A DNA stretch of 64,000 nt, from contig NZ_ALJC01000128.1 of assembly GCF_000282975.1 (NCBI RefSeq), forward strand, positions 1 through 64,000. The letters run 5' to 3'. The stretch is from Pseudomonas psychrophila HA-4 (GTDB lineage Bacteria > Pseudomonadota > Gammaproteobacteria > Pseudomonadales > Pseudomonadaceae). The stretch's first letter is position 1; the number at the start of each line of letters is the position of its first letter. Below, piece after piece: positions 8,548-18,100 of the stretch. Made by a program: the position numbers and the translations under genes. The notes beneath the pieces were generated by a model. That model was not told the origin of the DNA and did no database searches. It saw only the letters and a program-made list of their open reading frames with translations.

Positions 8548-9243
8548 CTACTCCAGCCGATTGCGCAGCGCGACAGCCAAGTGATAGGACTGGTCTTTGA
8601 TTCGCGCTTTAGGGTCTTGCAACGTCAGGGCAATTTTCACGCTACGAATATTGGCCAAACTGACAGGACTGTCTTCGTAACGTTGGACTGACTGCCCCGT
8701 TGCTGAATTGGCCATACCGAAGCTCATATCAAACGCCGCTACGTTGTCCAGAAGCACCGTTTTGCCAGGCCCGACTTTTAACTGTCCGTTCTCGAACCAG
8801 TAAATGATGTGGCGCAGTGCAAAACCTGTCTCGCCAGGCGCCAAAGGCAAATACTGCCCCGCGTATACCTGCGCAGTACGTTTGCAGTCAGATACAACGG
8901 TCCAGTCGGGCTTCGCCCCCGGTAGCCCGACATCCGCACTGATAAACCTCCACGACCTTGAGCCAGCCGCCCCTTGCCAGGAGATGGGCGTTTGAAATAC
9001 CGAGGGCACATTGATAATGCTGTCGGTCGCGATGCAACCGAACATGCCAATCATTCGAATTTCTTGGGCGATTTTGCTCAATACAAAACGCGCGTCTTCT
9101 TGCGCAACCGCAGCAGAAGACTGCGCCACGTAAGTCTGCCGCGCGCTCAAGAAAACCTGAGTAGCACCCAGCACCAATAACAACCCTAACGCCAACGCGA
9201 GCATTAACTCTGTAAGGCCAAACCCCGCATCCAAGCGCCTCAT
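8548..9243 (-). CDS. pilW: type IV pilus minor pilin PilW
   Basis: The 231-residue product carries the leader MRRLDAG, then FGLTELMLALALGLLLVLGA, with Phe +1 and Glu +5. The following FLSARQTYVAQSSAAVAQED and the C-terminal region with VKIALTLQDP fit the PilW family. It overlaps pilV by 4 bases at 9240-9243, so the operon is translationally coupled. PilW is a tip-complex pseudopilin that links to PilX and PilV. Confidence 0.87.
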   Translation of the reverse strand: MRRLDAGFGLTELMLALALGLLLVLGATQVFLSARQTYVAQSSAAVAQEDARFVLSKIAQEIRMIGMFGCIATDSIINVPSVFQTPISWQGAAGSRSWRFISADVGLPGAKPDWTVVSDCKRTAQVYAGQYLPLAPGETGFALRHIIYWFENGQLKVGPGKTVLLDNVAAFDMSFGMANSATGQSVQRYEDSPVSLANIRSVKIALTLQDPKARIKDQSYHLAVALRNRLE

Positions 9244-9692
9244 GACGCCCTTTGTATAGCGTCAGCCGAGAGCTGGCTAGTCAAAGTGAAGGTTTGAAGA
9301 AAGCCCGCCTCTTTGCTGGCGCGCGAGTCGTCCCATTCCAAGGTGATGGCAACCTGATGACCACTGATAGCGATGCTGCCACTGGCACTTTCGCCTCCGA
9401 ACTGGCGAATGTTGCGCTTGAAATCACTCAGGTCCTGGCCCAGTGCACTGTTAAGGCCACTACCGCCACTGCCGGAAAAGCTGTAATCGGCGGCGGCATT
9501 GGCGCGAATACGGTCCAGCATGGCATAGGCAATAAAGCTGGCCTGAGTGGTCATCAATGCACTGTCAGTGTGTTTGAGTGCATTCAGTTGGACCGCTGCG
9601 GCGCCTAACACGCCACTCGCCAGAATGACCATCGCGACCAGCACCTCGATCAAGGTCATTCCACTTTGCAGGCTTTTATCAGATCGAATCAT
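9240..9692 (-). CDS. pilV: type IV pilus minor pilin PilV
   Basis: The chosen start gives 150 residues: leader MIRSDKSLQSG, then MTLIEVLVAMVILASGVLGAA with Glu at +5. GGGGAG lies 8 bases before ATG 9692, while the longer frame from 9740 has no visible ribosome binding site and would make an odd leader. The AAVQLNALKHTDSALMTTQA region is typical of PilV. It is the first gene of the pilVWXE run and is divergent from fimT, so the roughly 225-base gap must hold both promoters. Confidence 0.87.
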   Translation of the reverse strand: MIRSDKSLQSGMTLIEVLVAMVILASGVLGAAAVQLNALKHTDSALMTTQASFIAYAMLDRIRANAAADYSFSGSGGSGLNSALGQDLSDFKRNIRQFGGESASGSIAISGHQVAITLEWDDSRASKEAGFLQTFTLTSQLSADAIQRAS

Positions 9693-9919
9693 GCGCGCCA
9701 CTCCCCAGCATTCATTTACCGACACGTCCTGTGTCGCCATGCCAAAAGCCTAGCGCTCCCAACACGTCACACCTGTAGGAACAGGCTGGCGAAAATGATG
9801 GATTTGTCACTTGATTGAGTCCGCTAAAACGCCGCATTACAGCCTAAACATGATGAAACGGTTGCTGTGGATGGCCACCCAATTGATGCGCTATACCTAT
9901 TGAAGCGCAAGGATTGCGC

Positions 9920-10465
9920 ATGAATACGTCAAGGGAGAACGCCGTGTATCAAGAAGGCATGAGCCTTATCCAATTGCTATTTACGCTAGCGATTGTTGCG
10001 ATCACCGCTCAATTTGCAGGCCCCGCTTACAGCGCTCTTATTGAGCAGCAACGGCGCCAGGTAACGGCAGAGCAATTGACCAACAGCCTGCGCACCGCGC
10101 GCACCGAGGCGCTGATACGGCATCAGTATGTGGTGGTGCATGCATTGGGAGAGGACTGGGGTAAAGGGTGGCGGATTATTCTGGACGTGAGTGGCAAGGG
10201 CCATCTCGATCAGAGCAACCCAGTGCTAGCCGAAAGGCAAGGCAACACGCATATACCGATTGCCGGTAATACGCCGGTCAAACATTACGTTCGGTTCAAC
10301 CCGCTGGGCGAGCCGTTGTTAAACGCTGGGGCATTTCAGGCGGGGACACTGCATATTTGCCAAGCCGAAACCACGCTGAGCCACTACCAAGTGGTGCTCG
10401 CCAAGAGTGGCCGCATTAGCCTGCGTAGCGATCAGGCTGCGCAGGCGCTGTGCGGTCTGGCTTAG
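9920..10465 (+). CDS. fimT: GspH/FimT-family pseudopilin
   Basis: The 181-residue product has a type III leader ending EG, then MSLIQLLFTLAIVAITAQFA, a hydrophobic helix and a GspH-like C-terminal domain (RTARTEALIRHQYVVV, then HYVRFNPLGEP). AAGGA lies 7 bases before ATG 9920. A GTG at 9944 preceded by GGGAG would give a shorter leader and cannot be excluded. Residue +5 is Gln instead of the usual Glu. It is the only GspH-type pilin here, so it may fill the FimU role. It runs towards ispH and their stop codons overlap by 4 bases. Confidence 0.78.
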   Translation: MNTSRENAVYQEGMSLIQLLFTLAIVAITAQFAGPAYSALIEQQRRQVTAEQLTNSLRTARTEALIRHQYVVVHALGEDWGKGWRIILDVSGKGHLDQSNPVLAERQGNTHIPIAGNTPVKHYVRFNPLGEPLLNAGAFQAGTLHICQAETTLSHYQVVLAKSGRISLRSDQAAQALCGLA

Positions 10466-11409
10466 ATCAGGGAGCGAACGCGCAGCTCTTTAGGCATCGA
10501 GAACGTGATGTTCTCTTCGCGGCCAGCCAGTTCGTCTGCACCGGTTGCGCCCCAAGCATGCAACTGCTGAATTACACCACGCACCAGCACTTCAGGCGCC
10601 GAGGCCCCTGCCGTAATACCAATGCGCTCTACACCGTCAAACCAGCTTTTTTGCAGGTCTTCGGCACCATCAATTAAGTAAGCAGGCGTTGCCATGCGCT
10701 CGGCCAGTTCACGTAAACGGTTGGAGTTGGAGCTGTTCGGGCTGCCCACGACCAACACAACATCGCACTCGTCGGCCAGTTGTTTGACCGCGTCCTGGCG
10801 GTTTTGCGTGGCGTAGCAAATGTCGTCTTTGCGCGGGCCACCAATAGCTGGGAAGCGCGAGCGCAAAGCGTCGATCACACGACTGGTGTCGTCCATCGAC
10901 AAGGTGGTCTGGGTCACAAACGCCAATTTCTCCGGGTTGATAACGTGCAGATTAGCGACATCTTTTTCGTCTTCGACCAGGTAAATGGCCCCGCCATTAC
11001 TGGCGTCGTACTGGCCCATGGTGCCTTCCACTTCCGGGTGACCAGCGTGGCCGATCAAGATGCACTCACGACCGTCACGGCTGTAGCGCGCGACTTCGAT
11101 GTGCACCTTGGTTACCAGTGGGCAAGTGGCATCGAATACTTTGAGCCCGCGCCCAGAAGCTTCTGTACGTACGGCCTGGGAAACGCCGTGAGCACTGAAG
11201 ATCACGATGACGTCATCCGGCACTTGATCAAGCTCTTCGACAAAGATCGCGCCACGGGAGCGCAGGTCTTCGACGACAAATTTGTTGTGCACCACTTCGT
11301 GGCGAACATAGATAGGCGGACCGAACACTTCCAGAGCGCGATTGACGATTTCAATCGCTCGGTCCACCCCAGCGCAAAAGCCACGGGGGTTGGCGAGTTT
11401 GATGTGCAT
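10462..11409 (-). CDS. ispH: 4-hydroxy-3-methylbut-2-enyl diphosphate reductase IspH
   Basis: IspH is the last enzyme of the MEP isoprenoid pathway. It uses a 4Fe-4S cluster to make isopentenyl and dimethylallyl diphosphate. The product from MHIKLANPRGFCAGVDRAI is 315 residues. The three cluster cysteines are in GFCAGV, DATCPLV and DDICYATQ, and histidines and ThrGlu residues of the active site (EVVHNKFV, GHAGHPEVEG) are present. Upstream in-frame start 11445 would add residues without family support. It follows fkpB with a 64-base gap. Confidence 0.97.
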   Translation of the reverse strand: MHIKLANPRGFCAGVDRAIEIVNRALEVFGPPIYVRHEVVHNKFVVEDLRSRGAIFVEELDQVPDDVIVIFSAHGVSQAVRTEASGRGLKVFDATCPLVTKVHIEVARYSRDGRECILIGHAGHPEVEGTMGQYDASNGGAIYLVEDEKDVANLHVINPEKLAFVTQTTLSMDDTSRVIDALRSRFPAIGGPRKDDICYATQNRQDAVKQLADECDVVLVVGSPNSSNSNRLRELAERMATPAYLIDGAEDLQKSWFDGVERIGITAGASAPEVLVRGVIQQLHAWGATGADELAGREENITFSMPKELRVRSLI

Positions 11410-11473
11410 GCTAGGCCTCGTGGGTCGCGCAGAAAATAATGCCAATCAGGCCCGGCACGCGCCGGGCACTGAA

Positions 11474-11911
11474 TTACAGCGCTTTAACGTCTTTGATTTC
11501 CACGTCGAAGGTCAGGGTTTTACCTGACAACGGGTGGTTGAAATCGATGGTCACTTGTTCATCGTCAAACGCTTTGACCACACCCGGCAGCTCGGTGTTG
11601 GCCGCGTCATTGAAGATCACCAGTAAGCCTTCGGACAGGTCCATGTCTTTGAACTGCGAACGAGGAATGATCTGCACGTTTTGCGGGTTAGGCTGGCCGA
11701 ACGCGTTTTCTGGAAGGATCTCCAGCGTGCGTTTGTCGCCCGCCTTGAAGCCGAACAAAGCAGCTTCAAAACCTGGCAGCAGGCTGCCATCACCCACCTT
11801 GAAGGTAGCCGGGGATTTGTCGAACGTGCTGTCGACGGTGTCCCCATTTTCCAAGCGCAAAGCGAAATGCAGAGTGACTTCCGTGTTCTGGCCAATACGT
11901 TGCTCAGTCAT
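11474..11911 (-). CDS. fkpB: FKBP-type peptidyl-prolyl isomerase FkpB (SlpA-like)
   Basis: This 145-residue cytoplasmic prolyl isomerase has the SlyD/SlpA layout. An FKBP half (NTEVTLHFALRLENGDTVDSTF, LPGFEAALFGFKAGDKRTLEI) is interrupted by an insert-in-flap chaperone domain and closes with DFNHPLSGKTLTFDVEI. It lacks the histidine-rich metal-binding tail of SlyD, so FkpB/SlpA is the better name. Its ATG overlaps the lspA end by 8 bases. The order ileS-lspA-fkpB-ispH is conserved in gammaproteobacteria. Confidence 0.94.
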   Translation of the reverse strand: MTEQRIGQNTEVTLHFALRLENGDTVDSTFDKSPATFKVGDGSLLPGFEAALFGFKAGDKRTLEILPENAFGQPNPQNVQIIPRSQFKDMDLSEGLLVIFNDAANTELPGVVKAFDDEQVTIDFNHPLSGKTLTFDVEIKDVKAL

Positions 11912-12422
11912 GAGCCGGTTCTCCAGACTTTTTACTTTTAAACATATCCAGTGCCAGCATCACGGCGCCTACACAAATCGCGCTGTCGGCGAAGTTGAAA
12001 GCAGGGAAATACCAGCGATTTTGCCAATGCACCAGAATGAAATCGACGACATGGCCGTAAACAATGCGGTCATACAGGTTGCCCAATGCGCCGCCCAAAA
12101 TCAGCGCCAACGCAATTGCCAACCACGTGTCATTACGTCCAAGACGCTTGAGCCAGACAACCAGCACCGTACTGACCACTATCGCGATCACGGCGAAAAG
12201 CCAACGCTGCCAGCCAGCACTGTCAGCCAAGAAGCTGAAGGCTGCACCCGTGTTGTAAGCCAGCGTCCAACTGAACAGATCGGGGATGATCACGATCTGC
12301 TGGTACATCTGCAAGGTGTTGTCGAAATAGACCTTGCTGGTCAGGTCAATGACCAGAACCAGCACAGTCAACCAGAGCCAGCCCAGGCGCCCGAAGCGCC
12401 CGGCAGTGCTGGTGTTAGGCAT
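11904..12422 (-). CDS. lspA: lipoprotein signal peptidase LspA
   Basis: LspA cuts the signal peptide from diacylglyceryl-prolipoproteins in the inner membrane. The 172-residue product has four membrane segments and the two catalytic aspartates in GNLYDRIVYGHVVDFI and FNFADSAICVG. The start MPNTSTAGRFG was chosen because the longer frame from 12461 reads back into ileS. It overlaps ileS by 8 bases and fkpB by 8 bases, so it is tightly coupled. BamD and the large lipoprotein in this window are among its likely substrates. Confidence 0.96.
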   Translation of the reverse strand: MPNTSTAGRFGRLGWLWLTVLVLVIDLTSKVYFDNTLQMYQQIVIIPDLFSWTLAYNTGAAFSFLADSAGWQRWLFAVIAIVVSTVLVVWLKRLGRNDTWLAIALALILGGALGNLYDRIVYGHVVDFILVHWQNRWYFPAFNFADSAICVGAVMLALDMFKSKKSGEPAHD

Positions 12423-15246
12423 AGTGACGTACCTCGCCAGCGCCGCTGATGTTGTCGACACAACGGCCGCAGATTTCCGGATGCTCCGGGTTCACGCCGA
12501 CGTCTTCACGGCAATGCCAGCAGCGCGCGCACTTGGCGTGCACCGATTTGACCACTTTGAGTTTAAGACCCGCTACTTCGGTGGCCACGGCATCAGCTGG
12601 CGCTTGCGCGAATGGCGCGACGCTGGCCGTAGAGGTGATCAGTACAAAGCGCAGTTCATTGCTCAGCTTGGACAGGTCGGTTGCCAGGTCATCATCGGCG
12701 AACAAGGTGACTTCAGCCTGCAAGTTGCCGCCAATGGCTTTGGCCGCGCGCAAGTTTTCCATCTCTTTGTTAACCGCAACCTTGACCGCCATGATCCGCT
12801 CCCAGTAGGCGCGGTCTAGTTCGGTGCCTTCCGGCAACTCGCTCAGGCCTTCGTACCAGGTGTTGAGCATGACCGATTCGTTACGCTCGCCCGGCAGGTA
12901 TTGCCAAAGTTCGTCGGCGGTGAAAGCCAGGATCGGAGCGATCCAGCGCACCAGCGCTTCGGAGATATGGAACAGCGCGGTCTGGCACGAGCGACGGGCC
13001 TTGCTGTCGGCGCCAGTGGTGTACTGACGGTCCTTGATGATGTCGAGGTAGAAACCACCCAGCTCCTGCACGCAGAAGTTGTGCACTTTGGAGTACACGT
13101 TCCAGAAGCGGTATTCGCCGTAATGCAGTTCCAACTCGCGCTGCAGCAGCAACGCGCGGTCTACAGCCCAACGGTCCAGTGCCAACATTTCATCCGCAGG
13201 CAGCAGGTCAGTGGCCGGGTTGAAGCCGGTCAGGTTGGAAAGCAGGAAGCGCGCGGTGTTACGGATACGCCGGTAGGCGTCCGCACTGCGCTGCAGGATC
13301 TGGTCAGACACCGCGATTTCGCCCGAGTAGTCGGTCGAAGCCACCCACAGACGCATGATGTCAGCGCCCAGGGTGTCGTTGACTTTTTGCGGCGCAATCA
13401 CGTTGCCCAGCGATTTGGACATTTTGCGACCGGCTTCGTCCACAGTGAAACCGTGAGTCAGCAGTTCGCGGTACGGCGCGTGGTTGTCGATGGCACAACC
13501 CGTCAGCAACGAAGAGTGGAACCAGCCACGGTGTTGGTCAGAACCCTCTAGGTACAGATCGGCACGCGGGCCGGTCTCGTGACCCATAGGGTGCGAACCG
13601 CGCAGCACGTGCCAATGCGTAGTGCCGGAGTCGAACCACACGTCCAGGGTGTCGCTGATTTTGTCGTACAGCGGCGCTTCGTCGCCCAGCAACTCGGCCG
13701 CGTCCATTTTGAACCAGGCTTCGATGCCTTCGACTTCAACGCGCTTGGCCACTTCTTCCATCATTTCGACGGTACGTGGGTGCAATTCGCCGCTTTCCTT
13801 GTGCAGGAAGAACGGAATTGGCACGCCCCAGTTGCGCTGACGCGAGATGCACCAGTCAGGACGATTAGCGATCATCGAGTGCAGGCGCGCTTGGCCCCAG
13901 GCCGGAACGAACTGAGTGTCCTCGATGGCCTGAAGTGCGCGAGTACGCAGGGTATCGCCAGTCGTCGGCTCTTTGTCCATACCGATAAACCACTGCGCGG
14001 TTGCGCGGTAGATCAGCGGCGTTTTATGGCGCCAGCAGTGCATGTAGCTGTGGCTGATAGTTTCGGTGAACATCAGCGCGCCGACTTCGATCAGCTTGTC
14101 GATGATGTTTTGGTTGGCCTTCCAGATGAACTGGCCACCGAAGAATTCCAGCGACGGCACATACACGCCGTTGCTTTGAACCGGGTTGATGATGTCGTCG
14201 TTGACCATGCCATAGGCTTTGCAGGTCACGAAGTCGTCTACGCCGTAAGCCGGTGCGGAGTGAACCACGCCGGTGCCCGCGCCCAGTTCAACGTAGTCAG
14301 CCAGATAAACGGGCGACAGACGGTCGTAGAACGGGTGACGGAAGTTGATCAGTTCCAGTGCCGAACCGGTGGTGGTCGCGATCACTGAACCTTGCAGGTT
14401 GTAACGGGCCAGACTGGATTCGACCAGCTCTTCAGCCAACACCAACAGTTTGTCGCCCACGTCGACCAGCGCGTAGGTGAATTCCGGGTGCACGTTAAGC
14501 GCTTGGTTAGCCGGGATGGTCCACGGAGTAGTGGTCCAGATCACAATCGACGCCGGTTTGCTCAGCGCTGCCAAACCAAAAGCTTCGGCCAGCTTGGCTT
14601 CATCAGCAACCGGGAAGGCAACGTCGATGGCCGCAGACTTTTTGTCCTGGTATTCAACTTCTGCTTCAGCCAAGGCCGAGCCGCAGTCAAAGCACCAGTT
14701 CACAGGCTTCAGGCCTTTAAACACGAAACCGCCTTTGACGATTTCGGCCAAGGCGCGGATTTCACCGGCTTCGTTTTTGAAGTCCATGGTTTTGTAGGGG
14801 TTGGCAAAGTCGCCCAGTACACCCAGACGGATGAACTCGGACTTCTGGCCTTCGATCTGCTCGGTCGCGTACGCACGACACAGCTCGCGGGTTTTATCCG
14901 CAGGCAGGTTTTTACCGTGGGTCACTTCAACCTTGTGCTCAATCGGCAGGCCGTGGCAGTCCCAGCCCGGCACGTACGGCGCATCGAAACCCGACAGGGT
15001 TTTCGAACGCACGATCATGTCTTTCAGAATTTTGTTGAGCGCATGACCGATGTGAATCGTGCCGTTGGCGTACGGAGGACCGTCGTGAAGTACGAACTTC
15101 GGACGATCCTTGCCAATCTCGCGCAACTTCCCGTACAGGCCAATGCTGTCCCAGCGCTGCAAAATTTGCGGTTCGCGCTGTGGCAGGCCGGCCTTCATTG
15201 GGAAGGCTGTGTCCGGAAGGTTTAGCGTGGCTTTGTAGTCGGTCAT
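12415..15246 (-). CDS. ileS: isoleucyl-tRNA synthetase
   Basis: The 943-residue class I synthetase charges tRNA-Ile and edits valine. The HIGH motif appears as GTIHIGHALNK near residue 60 and KMSKS appears as GRKMSKSLGN near 605. The editing domain contains WTTTPWTIPANQAL. The C-terminal zinc finger has CARCWHCREDVG and CGRCVDNI. Length and order match the bacterial type sensitive to mupirocin. The start ATG overlaps the ribF stop by 4 bases (15243-15246). Confidence 0.98.
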   Translation of the reverse strand: MTDYKATLNLPDTAFPMKAGLPQREPQILQRWDSIGLYGKLREIGKDRPKFVLHDGPPYANGTIHIGHALNKILKDMIVRSKTLSGFDAPYVPGWDCHGLPIEHKVEVTHGKNLPADKTRELCRAYATEQIEGQKSEFIRLGVLGDFANPYKTMDFKNEAGEIRALAEIVKGGFVFKGLKPVNWCFDCGSALAEAEVEYQDKKSAAIDVAFPVADEAKLAEAFGLAALSKPASIVIWTTTPWTIPANQALNVHPEFTYALVDVGDKLLVLAEELVESSLARYNLQGSVIATTTGSALELINFRHPFYDRLSPVYLADYVELGAGTGVVHSAPAYGVDDFVTCKAYGMVNDDIINPVQSNGVYVPSLEFFGGQFIWKANQNIIDKLIEVGALMFTETISHSYMHCWRHKTPLIYRATAQWFIGMDKEPTTGDTLRTRALQAIEDTQFVPAWGQARLHSMIANRPDWCISRQRNWGVPIPFFLHKESGELHPRTVEMMEEVAKRVEVEGIEAWFKMDAAELLGDEAPLYDKISDTLDVWFDSGTTHWHVLRGSHPMGHETGPRADLYLEGSDQHRGWFHSSLLTGCAIDNHAPYRELLTHGFTVDEAGRKMSKSLGNVIAPQKVNDTLGADIMRLWVASTDYSGEIAVSDQILQRSADAYRRIRNTARFLLSNLTGFNPATDLLPADEMLALDRWAVDRALLLQRELELHYGEYRFWNVYSKVHNFCVQELGGFYLDIIKDRQYTTGADSKARRSCQTALFHISEALVRWIAPILAFTADELWQYLPGERNESVMLNTWYEGLSELPEGTELDRAYWERIMAVKVAVNKEMENLRAAKAIGGNLQAEVTLFADDDLATDLSKLSNELRFVLITSTASVAPFAQAPADAVATEVAGLKLKVVKSVHAKCARCWHCREDVGVNPEHPEICGRCVDNISGAGEVRHYA

Positions 15247-16193
15247 TTCAGGCTCTTTTTAAGCGGTTGACCCAGCCAAAAGGCTCGGGCGGCGGCGACG
15301 TCCGCATTGATCGCCGTCTTGAGCGCCTCCAAGGAGGCAAAACGCTGCTCATCACGCAGCTTGTGGTGGAATGCCACAGTCAAACGCTGGCCATACAAAT
15401 CGCCAGCGAAATCCAATAGATGTACTTCAAGATGGGCGCTGCCATCCCCTGCTACGGTCGGCCGGACGCCAATATTAGCGACACCGGGCCAGGTTTTTCC
15501 GTCGATCTCAACGCTGACCAGATACACCCCGGTCAGTGGAACACGACGTCGCTTTAGCTGGATATTGGCCGTTGGCGTGCCTAATTGGCGCGCCAGTTTC
15601 TGGCCGTGCAACACCCTGCCCGCAATTTTAAACGGACGCCCCAGCAAACGTTCTGCCAAGGAGAAGTCAGCGCTAGCCAGGGCATCGCGTACCTTGGTGC
15701 TGCTGATTCGCACGCCATCAAGTTCAACGGTTTGCGCGGCTTCGACGGTAAAGTTCTGCATGACGCCCGCTTGTTGCAGGAAGTCAAAGTCACCCACCCG
15801 ATCGCAACCAAAACGGAAATCGTCACCCACTTCCAAGTGCTGCACACCGAGACCGTCGACCAGAATCGTGTCGACAAATTCAGCAGCGCTGAGCTTGCAC
15901 AGGCGTTGATTGAACGCCAGGCACAGCACCCGATCAACCCCTGCGTCAGCCAACAGCTGCAGCTTGTCGCGCAGGCGAGCCAAACGCGCCGGGGCAGTCT
16001 CGGGGGCAAAAAATTCGCGCGGCTGCGGCTCAAAAATCACCACGCAGCTGGGCACGCCCAACTCCAGCGCACGTTCACGCAGTCGCTCCAGAATTGCCTG
16101 GTGACCACGGTGCACACCGTCAAAGTTGCCAATAGTGGCGACACAGCCCCGATGTTGGGGCCGCAGATTGTGAAGGCCTCGAACCAGCTGCAT
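15243..16193 (-). CDS. ribF: bifunctional riboflavin kinase / FAD synthetase
   Basis: RibF phosphorylates riboflavin to FMN and adenylates it to FAD. The N-terminal FAD synthetase half has CVATIGNFDGVHRGHQAIL, and the segment RISSTKVRDAL follows. The C-terminal kinase half has the GTPTANIQL motif. The start at MQLVRGLHNL gives 316 residues and fits the family; the longer frame from 16268 adds an unsupported N-terminus. It is the first gene of the overlapping ribF-ileS-lspA-fkpB run. murJ ends 118 bases upstream. Confidence 0.96.
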   Translation of the reverse strand: MQLVRGLHNLRPQHRGCVATIGNFDGVHRGHQAILERLRERALELGVPSCVVIFEPQPREFFAPETAPARLARLRDKLQLLADAGVDRVLCLAFNQRLCKLSAAEFVDTILVDGLGVQHLEVGDDFRFGCDRVGDFDFLQQAGVMQNFTVEAAQTVELDGVRISSTKVRDALASADFSLAERLLGRPFKIAGRVLHGQKLARQLGTPTANIQLKRRRVPLTGVYLVSVEIDGKTWPGVANIGVRPTVAGDGSAHLEVHLLDFAGDLYGQRLTVAFHHKLRDEQRFASLEALKTAINADVAAARAFWLGQPLKKSLK

Positions 16194-16311
16194 AACGCGC
16201 TTCTTGCTCATAAAGTGGCCGATTATAACCACACCCAGCCCGTGACGACAGGCAACAGCGCAAGGCAAATCAGGTCAAATCGACAAAATCGACGATAGAC
16301 CGCAATTTTCC

Positions 16312-17850
16312 TTACATCAGAGACTTGCGGGCGAAATCTTTCAAACGCAAGCCCAACAGCAATAACATGCCGAAATAAGCCAGCACCCCAGCGACAACCA
16401 AACCACCAAGACGCATGAAGCGCTCAAGCATATGGCCCTGATCCCACGCGGGCATCAGGTGCATCAACCCAATCAATACCGCCGACATCACTGCGACCGC
16501 CAGTACCAGCTTAAACAGGTACTTGGTCCAGCCCGGCTGGGCGATATACAACTTTTGCTTGCGCAACTGCCAAAACAACAGACCGGCATTGATACACGCG
16601 CCGACACTAATGGCCAAAGCAAGGCCTGCGTGTTGCAACGGCACAATGAAGACTAGGTTGAGCAGTTGCGTGACCACCAAGGTGAAGACTGCAATTTTTA
16701 CGGGAGTGCGGATGTTTTGCTGTGCATAGAAGCCGGGGGCCAGCACTTTGATCAGAATAAGCCCGAGCAACCCCACCGAGTACGCTACCAGCGCGCGCTG
16801 GGTCATGGCCGCATCCAGCGCGCTGAACTCACCGTACTGAAACAGCGACACAGTCAGCGGTTCAGCCAGAATCGCCAAGGCCAGCGCACACGGCAGTACC
16901 AGTACAAAGCACAGACGCAGGCCCCAATCGAGGATCCTGGAGTACTCTTGGCGGTCTTTACTGGCGTAGGTTTTGGACAGCGTCGGCAGCAAAATTGTGC
17001 CCAGCGCCACGCCCAGCACGCCCGATGGCAACTCCATCAAACGGTCTGCGTAGTACATCCACGACACGGATCCGGCGACCAGAAAAGAAGCAAAAATAGT
17101 GTTGATGATCAGGGAAATCTGACTGACCGAGACCCCCAGAATAGCCGGCAGCATCTGCTTCATCACCCGCCATACGCCGGTGTCACGCAGATTGAGACGC
17201 GGCAACACCAGCATCCCAATTTTTTTCAGGTGTGGCAGCTGAAACAGCAATTGGGCCAAACCACCCGCCAGCACCGCCCACCCCAACGCCATGACAGGCG
17301 GGTCAAAGTAGGGCGTCAGGAACAAAGCAAAAATAATCATGCTGACGTTGAGTAGCGTCGGCACAAACGCAGGTACCGAGAAGCGGTTCCAGGTATTGAG
17401 GATGGCCCCCGCCAGCGATGACAAGGAGATCAGCAATATATAAGGAAAGGTCACCCGCAGCATGTCGGAGGTGAGCTGAAACTTCTCCGGCGTGGTGGCA
17501 AACCCCGGCGCTGTGGCCCAAATAACCCAAGGGGCAGCAAGCATCCCCAAAATCGTCACGATTGCCAGCACCAAGGTCAGCAGCCCGGCAACATAAGCCA
17601 CAAACGTGCGCGTCGCCTCTTCACCTTGCTGGCTTTTGTATTCGGCCAAAATCGGTACAAACGCTTGGGAAAAGGCTCCCTCGGCGAAAATCCGGCGCAG
17701 CAGATTAGGTAATTTAAAGGCAATAAAGAACGCATCCGTGGCCATTCCAGCGCCAAACGTGCGCGCAATTATGGTGTCTCGGACAAAGCCCAGAACCCTT
17801 GAAATCATGGTGATAGAGCTGACGGCAGCCAACGATTTGAGCAAATTCAT
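16312..17850 (-). CDS. murJ: lipid II flippase MurJ
   Basis: MurJ moves the peptidoglycan precursor lipid II across the inner membrane. The 512-residue protein is a MOP-superfamily carrier with about 14 membrane segments. The opening MNLLKSLAAVSSITMISRVLGFVRD and the segment MATDAFFIAFKLPNLLRRIFAEGAFSQAFVP contain the conserved charged cavity arginines and the family signature. ATG 17850 was chosen; the longer frame from 17928 runs into the divergent promoter region of rpsT. It is divergent from rpsT, as in most pseudomonads. Confidence 0.96.
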   Translation of the reverse strand: MNLLKSLAAVSSITMISRVLGFVRDTIIARTFGAGMATDAFFIAFKLPNLLRRIFAEGAFSQAFVPILAEYKSQQGEEATRTFVAYVAGLLTLVLAIVTILGMLAAPWVIWATAPGFATTPEKFQLTSDMLRVTFPYILLISLSSLAGAILNTWNRFSVPAFVPTLLNVSMIIFALFLTPYFDPPVMALGWAVLAGGLAQLLFQLPHLKKIGMLVLPRLNLRDTGVWRVMKQMLPAILGVSVSQISLIINTIFASFLVAGSVSWMYYADRLMELPSGVLGVALGTILLPTLSKTYASKDRQEYSRILDWGLRLCFVLVLPCALALAILAEPLTVSLFQYGEFSALDAAMTQRALVAYSVGLLGLILIKVLAPGFYAQQNIRTPVKIAVFTLVVTQLLNLVFIVPLQHAGLALAISVGACINAGLLFWQLRKQKLYIAQPGWTKYLFKLVLAVAVMSAVLIGLMHLMPAWDQGHMLERFMRLGGLVVAGVLAYFGMLLLLGLRLKDFARKSLM

Positions 17851-18019
17851 TGAAAGAGTTTTTGCCTTTAGAGAAAGAGCAGGCGAACAAAGCGCCCACT
17901 TATGCGATACTGCGCGCCGCAACAGCACAGAGCCAAGCTCGCGAGTTTACAGGTCAAGCGCCGGAAATAAATCTCCCGTCTCCCTCGATCAACCACTCAG
18001 CGGATCGTATCAATCGCCC

Positions 18020-18048
18020 TTGACAAGAGTTGTCGTCATCGGCATGAT
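18020..18048 (+). promoter_or_regulatory. sigma-70 promoter of rpsT
   Basis: TTGACA (18020-18025) is separated by exactly 17 bases from CATGAT (18043-18048). The -35 is a perfect match and the -10 matches 4 of 6. Transcription would begin near 18055, giving a leader of about 45 bases before the GTG start of rpsT. Confidence 0.75.
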
Positions 18049-18100
18049 TCGCGGCCTATTTTGTTTGTTAATTCCCAAAAGTCTTTCGAGGAGCTCGACG

